The notes: a model not told the origin generated them from the sequence alone. A DNA stretch of 64,000 bases from Aquatica leii (GCA_035610365.1 CM069433.1:168718882-168782881), one strand, 5' to 3'; shown: positions 45,061 to 57,417, counted from the stretch's first letter. Program-made: numbers and translations.

Positions 45061-46775
45061 CCCACAAAACCAAATAGGTTCCATAATAATGCTTTTAGGA
45101 GCATAGAGGCAGTATTGATATTACTGAAAGCCTTCCTGTAGCAGTAGAATGGTTTATGTTTAGAGATAGGTTTTGACACTCCAGTAGAATGCTGTACAGT
45201 TAGTGCTTATAGAGTCCTATTAGACGTTGTACAAAAGCAGGCCAAAGGTAGAAGTTTTCACGTTCCATTAGAATGCTTTAAAATAGTGCCAATGTAGTAC
45301 TTTCCTATGTTTTAGAATAGCATGACAAAGTTAACGACTAAAAGGTAATTGATTTGCATGCTTTTACAGGGTTTTAATAGCATACCATAAGAAACACAAA
45401 AAGCATGAAATGATTAGTTTTAAGTCATTTTTTATTAAGAAATTTGTACAGTATCTTTGTCTAAACTATAATAATTTTTAATCAATGGTTTGCGAATTTG
45501 TAGTTTGCTGCATCATCCTAATTATTTCATTTTTTAATCTCGCTTTGCCATGACGTAGCCATTGGAACACCTCATTAATAACATCTATAGGAACTCCTTT
45601 GAATCAACTTTGGGTGAACTCTATAACAAAATTATGCGTTTAATTATTTTTTATTATCTATTATCAGTCGCATGCATTTTCACTAGATTCATATCAAAAA
45701 TATGTTTCTTTTTATGAATAAAATAAATTTTTTATTACAATGCTTTTTAAGTTTAAGTCCGCAGGTTGGTCACCCCTGTTCTAAAAAAATAACTGGATGC
45801 CAAGTAAAAAATAAACAATAACAATAAAGCGCTAAAACGTGGATAAGCTGAACGTATAAAAATTGTTTCTTTTTGTACTTACTTTTACTTAAATCAGCAG
45901 AATTTCTAATAGCTTTTTCTTCTTTAATTCAGCACAAAAAAAGAACCCATTTACAAATATAGACCAAGCTCGAAGTCGTCTTCCTTTCGTAAACGTAAAA
46001 CTGTATATACCCGTACTTAGAAGCGTTTCTGGTGAATCAAACTCGGTAGTCGGTACATATTTCGTCACAATTCTCAGAAATCAAATTATCTTATCTACAT
46101 TTACAGTATCAAACGCGAATGCATAAGTTTTTTATTGCATACATATCTTTATCAACAAAATTTAGATGTGGGCGTTTAATCTCTACAGGAAGTTATTTTT
46201 GTTTAGGTATTACAATTTAGCAACTTGTACAAACGGTTTTTTCTGATATTAAAAATTATATTTCTTTATCTCAAATAAAGAACGATTAAACCGATTTTAG
46301 AGGTACTAAAACACTAAAAGAATGTTATCATGTTAGTCGTAATACTTGAATTTCAATACATTGTCAAAGTTGCTATAAACACTTTATTTTTTATATCAAT
46401 ATAGAAGGCCTATAGGAGTGATTTTAAAGGAATCTTTTAAGGTACTTTATTCTCCTTCTATATGCATTGTTATAGAATCAATATGGGAACGCCATTATAA
46501 TGCTACATTTCTAATACTTTAGTGATTCCAATCAACTGCCAATTTTAAGGCTGCTATAAGCACTTCTTTCTTAAATTAAATATAGTATTCCTATAGAAGT
46601 GTTTTTAAAAGAATCTTTTAGAGTACTTTATTCTTCTTATATAGGCATTCTTATAGAATACGTTTTAAATTAAGTGTGTTATTAGAAGTCCCTACACAAA
46701 CTACTATTGGAATGCTTTAGAAATGAATATTTGGGAATGCTTATCGAACCTACATGGAACTTATGGTTTTGTGGG
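45061..46775. mobile_element. Unclassified 1.7-kb DNA transposon nested in unit copy 2
   Basis: The ends are CCCACAAAACCAAATAGGTT and, reverse-complemented, CCCACAAAACCATAAGTTCC. The uninterrupted sequence of copy 1 shows the insertion point exactly, with a 2-base TT duplication (45059-45060 and 46776-46777). Both flanks inside carry many AGAATGCT / AGCATTCT and TATAGAAGTG-type motifs, like subterminal binding sites. In the middle a last-exon relic lies on the minus strand (45478-45620). The TIR and duplication do not match a superfamily I can name; a 2-bp duplication is unusual outside Tc1/mariner and CACTA types. Confidence 0.75.
45478..45620 (-). pseudogene. Possible terminal exon of the nested transposon's protein
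   Basis: On the minus strand a plausible acceptor (TTTGTTATAG) is followed by FTQS, a stop, FKGVPIDVINEVFQWLRHGK and ARLKNEIIRMMQQTTNSQTI with D and a stop; an AATAAA follows about 45 bases later. The composition (few A/T runs, amphipathic helices) is unlike chance frames nearby. I do not recognise the protein. I infer the last exon of the transposase of the autonomous parent element; most of the gene is absent. Confidence 0.4.
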
Positions 46776-48539
46776 TTCTTGTATTTGAAAATTGATTTTT
46801 GTAAATAAAATGTATTAGAACAAAAAGTTATTAAACAAAAAATAAACAATTTTTTGTTGTTTAAAATGTTATAAAGCGTTAAGAAGAGTATTTTTTAAGT
46901 AAGTTTAAAGTAATAAGTAATTGTTTTACTAGTGTTATCATTTTGTTAGCTATTTTATGAAGTTTTTACTGCACTTAAAAACAACCCTAAATCATAATAC
47001 TATCATTTCCATATTTTATAGTTTTTTTTTTTATTAGTTGTTGATAAACAGAAATGTACGAAATTTGCTTTCAAAAACTTTAAACTGTGATTCATCCGTT
47101 CAAACAACTGTTTTTTTGCTTCTAATGTGTATTTTTTGCAAGATTGAGTCTAATTGAGTTTTTTCTGTTTCTGCAGCATACATAAACGTCTTTTACTACT
47201 TACTTTCTATAACTTAAACTGTTGTTACGTTAACTGTGGTGCTGTTGCATATGATTAAATAAATAACAAAAATAAATAAAAGATCGTAATATTTAGAACT
47301 GTAAAAAATTGAAATTGACTCATTAAATTTATTTTGAGGTTTATTAGTTATTTTCACTTAGTTTACAGTCGGAATTGTTTAGTTTTTTCCTGTTCTTTTC
47401 ATCTTAAACATACAACTTTAGTATTATAATAGTTGGTGGTTAAGAGCACAGGTGGCTAGCAAAATTCATAACAATGTCCCTAGAACTAGACACTAGCTTA
47501 AGTACTTCGAGATTTTAGAATTCCAGTTCTTTCTTGAAACATCCACTTTTTAATGTTGTTTGCTAATTGTTTCACTGTTATAATATTTTTTAGTTGCATG
47601 GATATCTGATTAAAGATGCGAGGTTCTATAAATTGTATTAATTTCTGACCCATTTTCTTATTTTAGTTTTTGTTATACGGTTTTCCTTTGCTTTAACCCT
47701 AGTATCATGACTGTGATTTATCTTTTTTGTTTTTTTTGTTATTAAATTGGTATATAAGTGTTTTAAACAAAAAATAATATTTTTTAAAGATTTTTGAAAT
47801 TAAACATTTTTTTTCAATGTTTAAAATAACTTTAAAATTAACAATCAAAATTATGATTGATACTACCATATTGGAAAACCTAACCAAATGTATATTATTT
47901 GCAGTTATATTCGACTTTTCTTGAGCATTTTATAGATTGTTAATGTAAATGAACAAAATTTTTTTATTAAATACCAAAATAGAAAACATCAGAGACAAGC
48001 TGGAGAAATTTACAAATTAACAGCCGCATCCTAAACAGTAGTTACTTCTTTAAAGTTGCTAGACGTAAACATTGTCCACAAAGAAAATTTGCTACATTAT
48101 TGATAAATGTAAACACAAATTTAACATTAAAAAAATGTATTTTTAGTTTTCCATTTTTAATCTTTCTGACTTTTATCTTTAATTTTTTCAGTATTTACCT
48201 TGATCCTTTCTCGTAATTTTGTACGTACAAAACATTAGAAAACAAAACGAACACTACATCTAACGTTTCTTATGACAAAGAATTGATGAAGATTTATATT
48301 AAACCTACAATTTTAAAATTATAATTATTTAAATAAAGTAATTAGCAAGATACCCATTGATGAGTATAAAAATCAATACACCATAAACTGCCCTTCTAAA
48401 ATGTATTAACCGAAAATTACAATTTTAAGAAACGCAAAACACAGGATTATTCATTAAGAGATCACAACTTTACTACTAAATTTCGTAATTAATTATATTC
48501 AAGCTTTGCATTTTTTATTATTTTATTTGATGTCAAACT

Positions 48540-50065
48540 TGACATTGACATAAACCCCCTAGCTCCAGCAACCTTTAACTCAAGAATTTATATATGCAAA
48601 ATCGGTCGAGCGACTCCTAATTTGAAGCGTTCTTCAAGTTTCTATACGACAGTAAAAACAAAGTAAAATTTACGCAACGGAACCAGGGTCTCTGGAAGAA
48701 TTGCGTCGACGCAATATTGAAGAATGCCGCCAAATTACGCCACAGACCCTTCAAAATGTATTTTGTATTACTGTCTGGAAGTTGGTGGCGGACAATTTGA
48801 GCATTTGTTGAACTAATAAAAATTTCTTCTGACGTTGAATTTTGATGTTTTAAATTTTTCTACACTTTTGAAATTTTTATAAACTTAAAAACAATCATGC
48901 ACACACGTAGAGAATCAAGAGACTATTAAAATGAGGGTTATTTGACCACCTTACTATAATTTTTGTTTTTGTTGGGAGTTGTTGGGGCTAGGGGGTTGAC
49001 CTAACAAAGCCAAATTTGACACCCAAATGTGCCGTTCAAAAAGTTAAAATTGGCGTGTTTTAAGATTTTTCCTAAAGAACAACCCCACCTTAGTTAATCT
49101 AGAGGGTTGTTTTTCATGGGAACAAAGAAATTTAATAAAAGTACTTTCGGCCATGCTGTCGCACAGAGAATTAAAAAAACCCTTAAATGAGGGGTCGTTT
49201 GACGCACTGTCCATATTTAAACTCTTGAGTAAGGGGTTGCTGGAGCTAGAGGGTTGGTGTGTCAATGTCAAGTTTGAAATTTAAAGTTGTCTTCTAAAAA
49301 TCAAGAATTGATTGATCTTAGTTAATCTAGAGGGTTGTTTTTAATGGAGATGAAAAAAATTGGAAAAAACTATTTTCAGCTATGCTGTTGCATAGAGAAT
49401 TAAAAGACGCTTTAAATGAGGGGTCATTCAACCTGCTTCCCTTATTTAAATTCTTGAGTTAGGGGTTGCTGGAGCTTGGGGATTGATGTGTCAATGTCAA
49501 ATTTGAAATTTAAAGTTGTTTCCTAAAAATTAAGAATCGATCTGCCCGAGCGTTTTTTTAAGAACTTAGTCTCCCCACCTTAGTTAATCTAAAGAGTTGT
49601 TTTTAATGAAGACGAAAAAGAATTGGATAAAACTATTTTCGGCCATGCTGTCGCATAGAGAATTTAAAAACGCTTTAAATGAAGGATCATTCAACTTCCT
49701 TTTCTTGTTTAAATTTTTGAGTTAGGGGTTGTTGGAGCTAGAGGGTTGATGTGTCAATGTCAAGTTTGACATTTTAAGTTGCTTACTAAAAATTAAGAAT
49801 CGACCTGTCAAAGCGTTTTTTAAGAAACTAGTCTTCCCCACTTTACTTAATCTAGAGGGTTGTTTTTCATAGGGATACAAAAAATTAAAGAAAACCATTT
49901 TCGGCCATGCTGTCCTCATAGAAAATTGCAAAAGGCTTTAAATAAGGGTTCGTTCAACCCCCTTCCCTTATTTAAATTCTTAAGTTAAGGGTTGCTGGGT
50001 TCAGGGGGTTAATGTGCCAATGTCAAGTCTGACATTTAAAGTTGTCTCCTAAAAGTGTCCTAAAG
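48540..50065. repeat. ~250-bp tandem array inside unit copy 2
   Basis: Mirror of the copy-1 array: GTGTCAATGTCAAGTTTGA-type phrases recur at about 49258, 49491, 49748 and 50011, with diverged units near 49000 and an inverted half unit at about 48533-48600 (CTTGACATTGACATAAACCC). Open frames at 49044-49271 and 49722-49931 are translations of this repeat and not genes. Confidence 0.82.
48674..48816 (+). pseudogene. C-terminal tail of a DUF4817-type mariner transposase, in unit copy 2
   Basis: The frame reads ATEPGSLEELRRRNIEECRQ, ITPQTLQNV, then a deletion of about 25-30 bases with frame change relative to copy 1, after which VGGGQFEHLLN can be read in a second frame. It is closer to the family consensus in its first half than copy 1. 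Confidence 0.66.
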
Positions 50066-50381
50066 CAGGGGTGTGTTCTTTTCAAAACCGTACTCTATAT
50101 AAGCAGCATAACAGAAATGAAATATCATATACATACAGTTTAATTAAAAACGAAATATTTACTAACTGGCACCTTTACTATTTCATTTATATGACAACAA
50201 TGTTGGGTGTCATTTACTATTTTAAACATGTATTTATATACAAATGGGTGCCAATTGCATCATACACATCGATATGCCACAATGACATATATTATTAAAG
50301 AATTTATACACCCGGGTGTCTTTTATGCAATGGGTATGGTGGGTGCCACATAATTCAACACTTACGTATATATATATATAA

Positions 50382-52426
50382 TTTGTTAAATGAGTTGGAA
50401 CACCGCTTTTAGTTCCATAAATATCGTAAAAAATTTTTTAATAAATCATATATTGTTACTTTTATTCATTAAGAAAATGATTCTAAAATTAAATTAAAAA
50501 AAAGTTTTAGGCATTAATAAAGTGAAAAATAAAAAAAACAGATTTTTAATATTATTACATAGTTTAAAATAAATAAAAACAATTGTCAAAAAGCAAGCCA
50601 AATTGGTTGCTTGTAACAAAAGTTTTTGTAGAAATACAACCTGACAGAACGTTATCGTAGTAGATACACTAATAATAATAAAAGTTTAAACAATGTAATT
50701 CTTACATGCAAAACAAAAATCGTCTAAATAAAAGTAACATAAATGAGGTAATTGCCGGTGCTCAATGAAGATGATCGTAAGTTAAATTTAGAGATCGGTG
50801 AATATTTCGGAAAACTCAAAAATAGAAAAGTAAAGGTCCAAATCACAAAGCGTATTACACTAAAGTGTGTAATTATAAAATTTACACAAACACGAAAGCC
50901 AACGGAATAAAAGTTTTGCTACACTTTAACTATTTAACATTTATTAAAATTAAACTAAACACAAAAATCAAAATTGGAATAAAGTTAGAATAAATTGAAT
51001 TAAGTAAACAAACAAAACAAATAAAAATAGTCAATAATTACATGATTTAAAATGAAATTACAACAAAATAAAATAAAAGTAAGAAAAAAAACTTTAAAAA
51101 AAACGATATAAATACGTAGATTAAAGCTGAATTTATAAAATGCAACAAATCCTTAAGTTGAATTAAAATTTGCAAAGCATTATTCGCAAAAAAATACAAT
51201 ACAAAATAAACATTGCGTAAATTTAAATAACAAAGTCAAAAATCTTAATAGTACTGTTTGTATTAATTTGACGGGTTTAACTTCGATATAACAAACAAAA
51301 TTGTAAATCGGTTACATAATGTCTTTAAACAACAAAGATAAAGTAATTGCCGTAAAATCGAGAGTTCACTTAATGGTGTGGTAAACAAGTAATTAACTTT
51401 ACTTTAGTTAAAATCAAAGCTTAATTCGCAAAAATAAAATCACAATTTTAATTTTAAACGGTAAGTATAAATACCTTAATTTGATTTCGTAGTTCTACAG
51501 AGAGTAGACTTTCGGTTGGTTGTAAGGCCTCTACATAAAATTGTCGAAGAAATTCAGGTGATTCCTAATACTTCACTGGCCCTGTCGAAAAATGTTCTTT
51601 AAACACAATTTCTCGATACGATACTAAACTCGGGATTAAGTGAAACGTCGAGACCGTAAAAAATACACACTCGAATAATTAAAAAAAACCTTCAATTTCA
51701 CTGTACCTTTTTCATAACTTCTACCAACACCCCCGATCTGTTTTAAGGGTTGAAACCAACCCGAGCAAAACTACGATATCGATTTGACAAGTATTTGATA
51801 AGTTTGTAAAATTTTTCTTAAAACAAAATTTACCCATATATAAAGTCTTGGTTACCACCAGCAAATTAAAAAACTCTTATGTCAAATCTTCAAGAGAGAC
51901 CATAGTACAACAAAGACGTGAACAAAAATGTCAAATTCAAACAAAACGCAATAACAGGTATCCAAAAAATGCAACAATAAAAAAAAATGAATAACTAAAA
52001 CAGAATATAAAATTACAATCTTAATCTTTAAAACATAATAGTAAATTAGTACTGTTGGAAGTAATAAATTATAAAATGTACTTGAAACGTATGACAACAA
52101 AATCGACCAAAATGATTCAAGTAGATATGCACTAAATTACTGCTTTGATAAAAACTTTACTTAACTTTTTAAAATAATGCAAATAATGTAAAAACATTTA
52201 TTTTTGTCAAATAAAAGAAACAATACTTGTGCGTCCAGAGTAGATGAATGCTCTACACAGAATTCCGAGCCAAATTCGAGCAAGACTAAGAAGCAAAATA
52301 TACAAGATTCTAATTCTAAATTATGAGAATTTAATGGCAAAATCATGAATAATCGTTATCAAAATCTATATTGTGACCTGTAGTAAAATGATATGCAGCA
52401 ACAGGAGACGTAGAAATATACATTTT
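50382..52426. other. Non-coding AT-rich stretch
   Basis: No gene or element recognised. The open frames at 51882-52100 (-) and 52161-52346 (-) are rich in hydrophobic residues, as expected from A/T-rich DNA, and carry no family motif. Confidence 0.45.
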
Positions 52427-52434
52427 CCTTATAC

Positions 52435-53552
52435 CAGTGGCGGCTGGTGGTCAATCATACAAGAGAGTCATTTAAAAGAAACGCAATGATTGCAAAAAGG
52501 CTAAAAACATTCTTACAGTAACGTGACTTATATTTAAGATCAATTATGTTTAAGATTTAAGATATTCGTCTATAATTATAATTACCAAAATAATTAATAA
52601 CAAGCTCAATAAAATTTACAATGATTTTTCAATGCTTAGCATAGAAATGCACATCTTTCTTGTCTCATAGTATTGCCAATTTCCACTGTAGTCATATGTA
52701 AAGTCAATCAATTGTTTTATTTAATTTATGTATCTATTTTTAGTTTTTACAAACTTTTTCATTATAGTCTTTATTTGGCCTCGCAATTCGTTTTTAAATG
52801 CTATAAATCCGTAACATTATTTTTACAACATAATGATTAATGCATGCATCATCTCAAAACAGTAAACATAAAACACTGAAATCTATTATTTATTTCAAAT
52901 CCATAAATCCAATCTAACAAATCATACACAGATTCTTTAAAACGACTGTAAATTTCTTTATTTTTGTGTTTACTGGTTGGTCGAATTTGAAGTAAAGGCT
53001 TGAGGGCAAGCATTAAATTTAAATTCTAGATGTGTAAACAATTATTAGATATTTATTTTTTAACGTCTTGTATCACAGTTATCATGAAACAAAAACGATA
53101 AGTCGTCCCTTACAAATGAATATTATCGATCAACTAAGAAAATCTACTGTAAAGTTTGTAATATGTGATAAGAAATCTGTATTTAACACACGCGTGCTGC
53201 GAAGATAATGATATATGACGTAAGCCACGTAAGCTATGTAAGCATTGCACTCAAAGATAATTGCACTAAGTATTATCTTTGGCGTAGGCGGCCCGGCTGT
53301 GTATCATTCTTGATTACAGTAACTATCATCGTAATATAATGTAAATGCGGGCACAAGTACGTGCCTCGGGCAAATTCGTAATCTTTCGTATCTGTTGCGT
53401 TTAAATTGACAATTATTTAAACGCATGAAATTTGAACGCTGATAATTTCATTTAAACCCAAATTTTCTGTAATTTTAAAGCAAATAAAATACCTTTCTTA
53501 TTGATTTTTGGAGGGTCATTGACCAAATGACCTAATAGAGAAACCGCTACTG
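52435..53552. mobile_element. Non-autonomous hAT-type element, 1118 bp
   Basis: The left end is CAGTGGCGGCTGGTGGTC and the right end, reverse-complemented, CAGTAGCGGTTTCTCTATTA; they share CAGTrGCGG and then drift. The flanks are CCTTATAC (52427-52434) and CCTTATAT (53553-53560), an 8-bp duplication with one difference. A CAGTGGCG opening and 8-bp duplication are hAT features. No transposase remains inside. Confidence 0.75.
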
Positions 53553-53560
53553 CCTTATAT

Positions 53561-54140
53561 AACGATCATGTTCTGAAATGCGTGTGAAGACTAAACGATC
53601 GGTCTCACCAATGTAATCTATACCAAATCAACAAGAAATTTGGTATACACCTTGTGATAAAAGTGTTGGCATTTTGTCCTTGGAAGAAGGAATAATCCGA
53701 GAGATTTTACCTATCGGTTGAATATAAGTTTAATGCCATTCGTCATGAGTGTAAAGTAAAAATGTAAATTTTGGATTGTATTTGGAAATAGAAATGTTCT
53801 TAGAAACCCGAACAGGTAAGTGTAAACTTCGGTTCCCAATTGTTACTCGTTTATCAAAAACACTCTATTTTTTGACCGTAACCCAATCGTAACCAACCAC
53901 GTTAATACTTCTATTTTATATACGGAGGTGACTTCTTCGTAACTCTGAAATCATGTCAGCTTAGAACCTAACTTGGTTCACAAATTAATTACATAAATCT
54001 TTAGAAGTTTTTAATCAGATTTCGTTTGCTTGTTTGAGTTATTTAATTTCTTTCACACCGTGATAAAACCTTTTACGAAAATGGGAACGGTTAAAACACT
54101 AACATAGTCCAAATCCGAAAAACTTTCTTGAAATAGAACA
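53561..54140. mobile_element. PLE fragments, head to head
   Basis: From 53561 to about 53818 the sequence matches 6947-7230 of the PLE in the same orientation (endonuclease and end of the reverse transcriptase, minus-strand coding; for example CGATCATGTTCTGAAATGCG). From about 53820 to 54140 the match is to the opposite strand: end of the endonuclease part, untranslated tail and a decayed hammerhead region. The two pieces therefore meet at about 53820 in opposite orientation. Both are heavily decayed. Confidence 0.7.
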
Positions 54141-55655
54141 TAATCCAAAATAAATTTATAAACAAATTTCTAATATTTACGTTTTTTGAAATTTATACTA
54201 TGTATAAATTTTTACCTACAAAAGAACAAAAAAAAATCAATGGAGTATAAAAAAATACACTCAAAATAAAAATTTAAAAAAATTGATTACTTATATACGT
54301 AATTTCATAATTAAAAAAACCTAAATATGTTAAGTTATAGAACTAGACCCTAATTATTGATTTAAAAGTGATTCATATTAAAACGTATTAAAACTGCTAG
54401 ATCACTTTAGAACAACATTCAAGATCATTCAAGGCGATTGTCGTAAGAGACAGAATGTTTTAGTAAGAAATAATATGAGAATATAGAGAGAAATCGCCGA
54501 AACTTGCAAGTTAGTCTTAAACCGGAAGAAAAATTGGTCGGTCTAAATTAACGCGCGTGTCAGTAAAAATAAATACCAGTACAAATAAATAAAAATGACA
54601 GTTATCTTCGGACATTGTTTATAAATATCCAATGATAGTCAAATATAAATTATTTATAAGTCCTTTTTCTTAAATATCGTTAGCTATTCATTTTATGAGT
54701 GTTAGTTTATCAAAAATTAGTTATAATTATAATAATCATATCTAAATTACGTGTAAATAGTTAAAAATAAATTTGTTTTAAAATTCGTTACAATATTTAT
54801 AAATTAATATTTATATTTCTACTAAAACCTAAGAAAAGTGATTAATAATTTTTATTATTTTATGTAGTTCCTAAAAGTTTGAAATTTTAAATAAATTATC
54901 AAACAATCTAAATTATAAATAACATACGAAAATCTTCAAATTTAGACATATCTTGATACTTTTAATAATAAGTAAAAACGTCTAATGTAAAAAAAAAGAA
55001 CAATAAAACGTATATCAAAGGCGGATCCATGCTATAATCATTTAGAACGTATGATGATAAATTTATTGCTAAATTAGGACAATATAAGTAATTGCTATAA
55101 AAATTCAAGACACGGAACTTTATCTAATGTATCCAATAAAAAAATTGATTACAGTTTGTTACGTAAACTTCAACCATTTATTTAATAAAAATCAGAAAAA
55201 ACGTATAAAATTGTCTAGAAAATGAAATAATATGACAGTAATTAATTATTAGAATTCAAGTCAGCTTTGTAAAAGAATTTGCAAACTTTTGTAATTTGTT
55301 GTTATATTAATCAGCAAAATAAAACATTTTTGTAATAAAATGTTAAAAAATAATTTAGTAAAATCTACACAGTTACATAAGTAAAAAAAACTAAAATAAA
55401 TAAAAAAGATTTAAGTTGCTCATGGAAATACTGTAATTGGGGATAGTGCCAGAAATGTGCGGGTGTGATAACAAACATGTAAAAACATAAATTCGAAATA
55501 ATTTATAGCTGGCGAGTCTACCTAATAGGAATTTTCATATTTTGTGACATGCTATCAATTCTGTTTTATTGTACAGTAATAGAATCACATTGGGAATTCA
55601 ATAGTATGTTAACACCGTAAATAGAAAAAAATCAAAAATAATGTTATGATGTTAA
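54141..55655. other. Non-coding AT-rich stretch
   Basis: Nothing recognisable; very A/T-rich with long runs. Confidence 0.5.
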
Positions 55656-56032
55656 ATTCACTTTTCTAAGAACTACACATTTTTTCTCAATAATTTGCTA
55701 ACACTTAAAATAAAAATAAATACAATATAAGACGTAGTTAAACTAAGTTGTTATTCTAAGAACGGCAGATTTTTTTCAAGTACATTGAAAATTGTGCACT
55801 CTAAACAAGCGCATATGAAAATTCAGTTAAAAAATTCATGCAAAATAGGCTATTGTTCACAAACCTAGGACAAAAATTGATAACATAAACCGAAATTATG
55901 ATTACTATAAACAATGTTATTTCTATGTAGTAGCACACGACCGATCCATTCTTTAATCAAGTGATAACAATACCCGATTGATATCATTATCTGTATTATC
56001 AATATTCCAATAAACGGAATCCACTGTAGTAA
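55656..56032 (+). repeat. Dispersed non-coding repeat, copy C
   Basis: Matches copy A (inverted) and copy B through CTAAGAACTACACATTTTTT, AATTTGCTAACACTTAAAAT, AATTCAGTTAAAAAATTCAT, AAAATTGATAACATAAACCG, AAATTATGATTACTATAAAC and CCAATAAACGG. It lacks part of the middle found in copy A. Confidence 0.6.
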
Positions 56033-56799
56033 CGAATTGGTAATACTAAATTGTTTAATTGATTAAAGCATTAAACCAGAATGCATCCAAAATCATAGCG
56101 ACTATATCATAGAAATGAAAGTACACTGCTTAGGACAGTAACCTGATCTTTATCTTTTCCGAAAAATGGTTTGCTCGTAAAACAAAGTAATGATCAGTAC
56201 TTATTCGGTTAAATAGAAAATTGTTATCAAAAAATCTTGCCATAAATTTATCTAGTTGCTAGTGGTCAAATTACAAGGACTCTTGTAAATAAAAACATGA
56301 TTGTGATCAATCAAAACCACACCTAGGTTAATATACCATAAAAAATAATTGAAAAAGATTAAAATACGGCAATATTTTAATACTGAAATTCATTTTTTTT
56401 AGAATCTCGTTTAGCTTTTTAAATGCTGCTTACGAAGTATTTCTAACGGACACTTTCTCTATATAAAAACCATAAAAATAATCAAAAACAATTTTTTTAA
56501 TTCAGTTTCGAATGCATAATAAAATACTATTGAATCTTTATCATCAATCATCTTTATTGTAACCATAAAAAAATAGTTGATAAAGGTTTCTCTGAGACTC
56601 AAAAATTTTGTAAACGTTTTGTGCATCTCAAAAAATAGCAAAAAAAACCTGTCTAAATGGTTCAAATGGATCAAGCGGTAATGTCTTTTTTTTGGTTCTA
56701 CTACTTCATTATCGTGCGTATTGCGAGTCTTTGTCAATTTCAATATTGTTATCTCTTGTGGTTCTTCTGTTTAACGTGTTTTGAGAGTGTGATTATGCT
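56033..56799. other. Non-coding stretch
   Basis: No gene recognised; the start of the open frame at 56657 lies in random-looking sequence and only its last part belongs to the Tc1 relic. Confidence 0.4.
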
Positions 56800-57190
56800 T
56801 ATGGTGCGACAGCGTAAAAATTACCGCCAATCGACAGAAGTCAAATTGTTGGCTTACGTGAAGGTGGTTTTTCGTACAAAGGAATTGCAAATCGTCTTAA
56901 CCAGAACTAATCAACTGTCATGTGTTGTTATTATGCTACTAAAAAAAGTCAAAATCGTTGTAAACAAAGAACTGGGGGACTGAGGCAAACGAATGAGGTG
57001 CAAGACCGCCATCTTCGACTTATGGCAATAAGACACTGATTTTTCAATACCAGATCAGTCACTAATAAATAATTAGGTAATGAAGCTTGTCCTATAAGCC
57101 TTCGAACAGTTTACTGTCAAATCAGAAGTTTCGGATTGGAAAAAAATTATACCAAAGCCTAACACAACCTATGAGAGGTATACCTTTGTT
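56800..57190 (+). pseudogene. Tc1-like transposase N-terminal fragment
   Basis: Starting at ATG GTG CGA CAG CGT AAA, blocks in changing frames follow the paired-type DNA-binding domain of Tc1 transposases: VRQRKN, GLREGGFSYKGIAN-like sequence, then LRQTNEVQDRHLRLMAIRH and, after more changes, RTVYCQIRSFGLEKN. The family reads DRHLRLMALRD...TVRRRLRSFGL. Multiple stops and frame changes; the catalytic domain is absent. It is a different Tc1 lineage from the relic at 31 kb. Confidence 0.75.
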
Positions 57191-57417
57191 ACAAAAAATA
57201 ATTAATTTAATGATCCAGAAAGCTGTGGAAATATGCAGAGTTGTAGAAGCACAGCAACTACACAAAGTAAATCAAAAAATACCTACAAAACGATTGAAAA
57301 AACTAATATGCTGCAAAAGACTAAAAACCTGTCAAAATATTGTATGACCCAGAGTCAAGATCAACAAATTCAAACAACTCAGAAAGCTGCCATGCATCCA
57401 AATGCATAATAATATAT

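Larger units (their letters stand above)
44382..50366 (-). mobile_element. (TA)n-bounded 4.28-kb unit, copy 2, with a nested insertion
   Basis: Inverted counterpart of 20706-24989, bounded by (TA)n at 44353-44381 and 50367-50381. It keeps the same terminal GTGCC clusters (GTGGCACC at 44397; CACCCGGGTGTC at about 50310), the tandem array (about 48540-50065) and the transposase tail (48674-48816). It is longer than copy 1 only because of the 1715-bp insertion at 45061-46775. Small indels elsewhere show the two copies have diverged for some time. An alternative is that 20.7-50.4 kb is one foldback element with ~4.3-kb arms. Confidence 0.75.

Noticed and set aside
49044-49931. Open frames within the tandem array (both read SSSSNPLLKS-like or SSSNNP)
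   Set aside because: They are translations of the 255-bp tandem unit and not proteins.
20706-50366. Polinton/Maverick interpretation of the ~30-kb inverted-repeat structure
   Set aside because: No polymerase B, integrase, capsid or packaging ATPase reading frame lies between the arms; the interval is filled with unrelated transposons.
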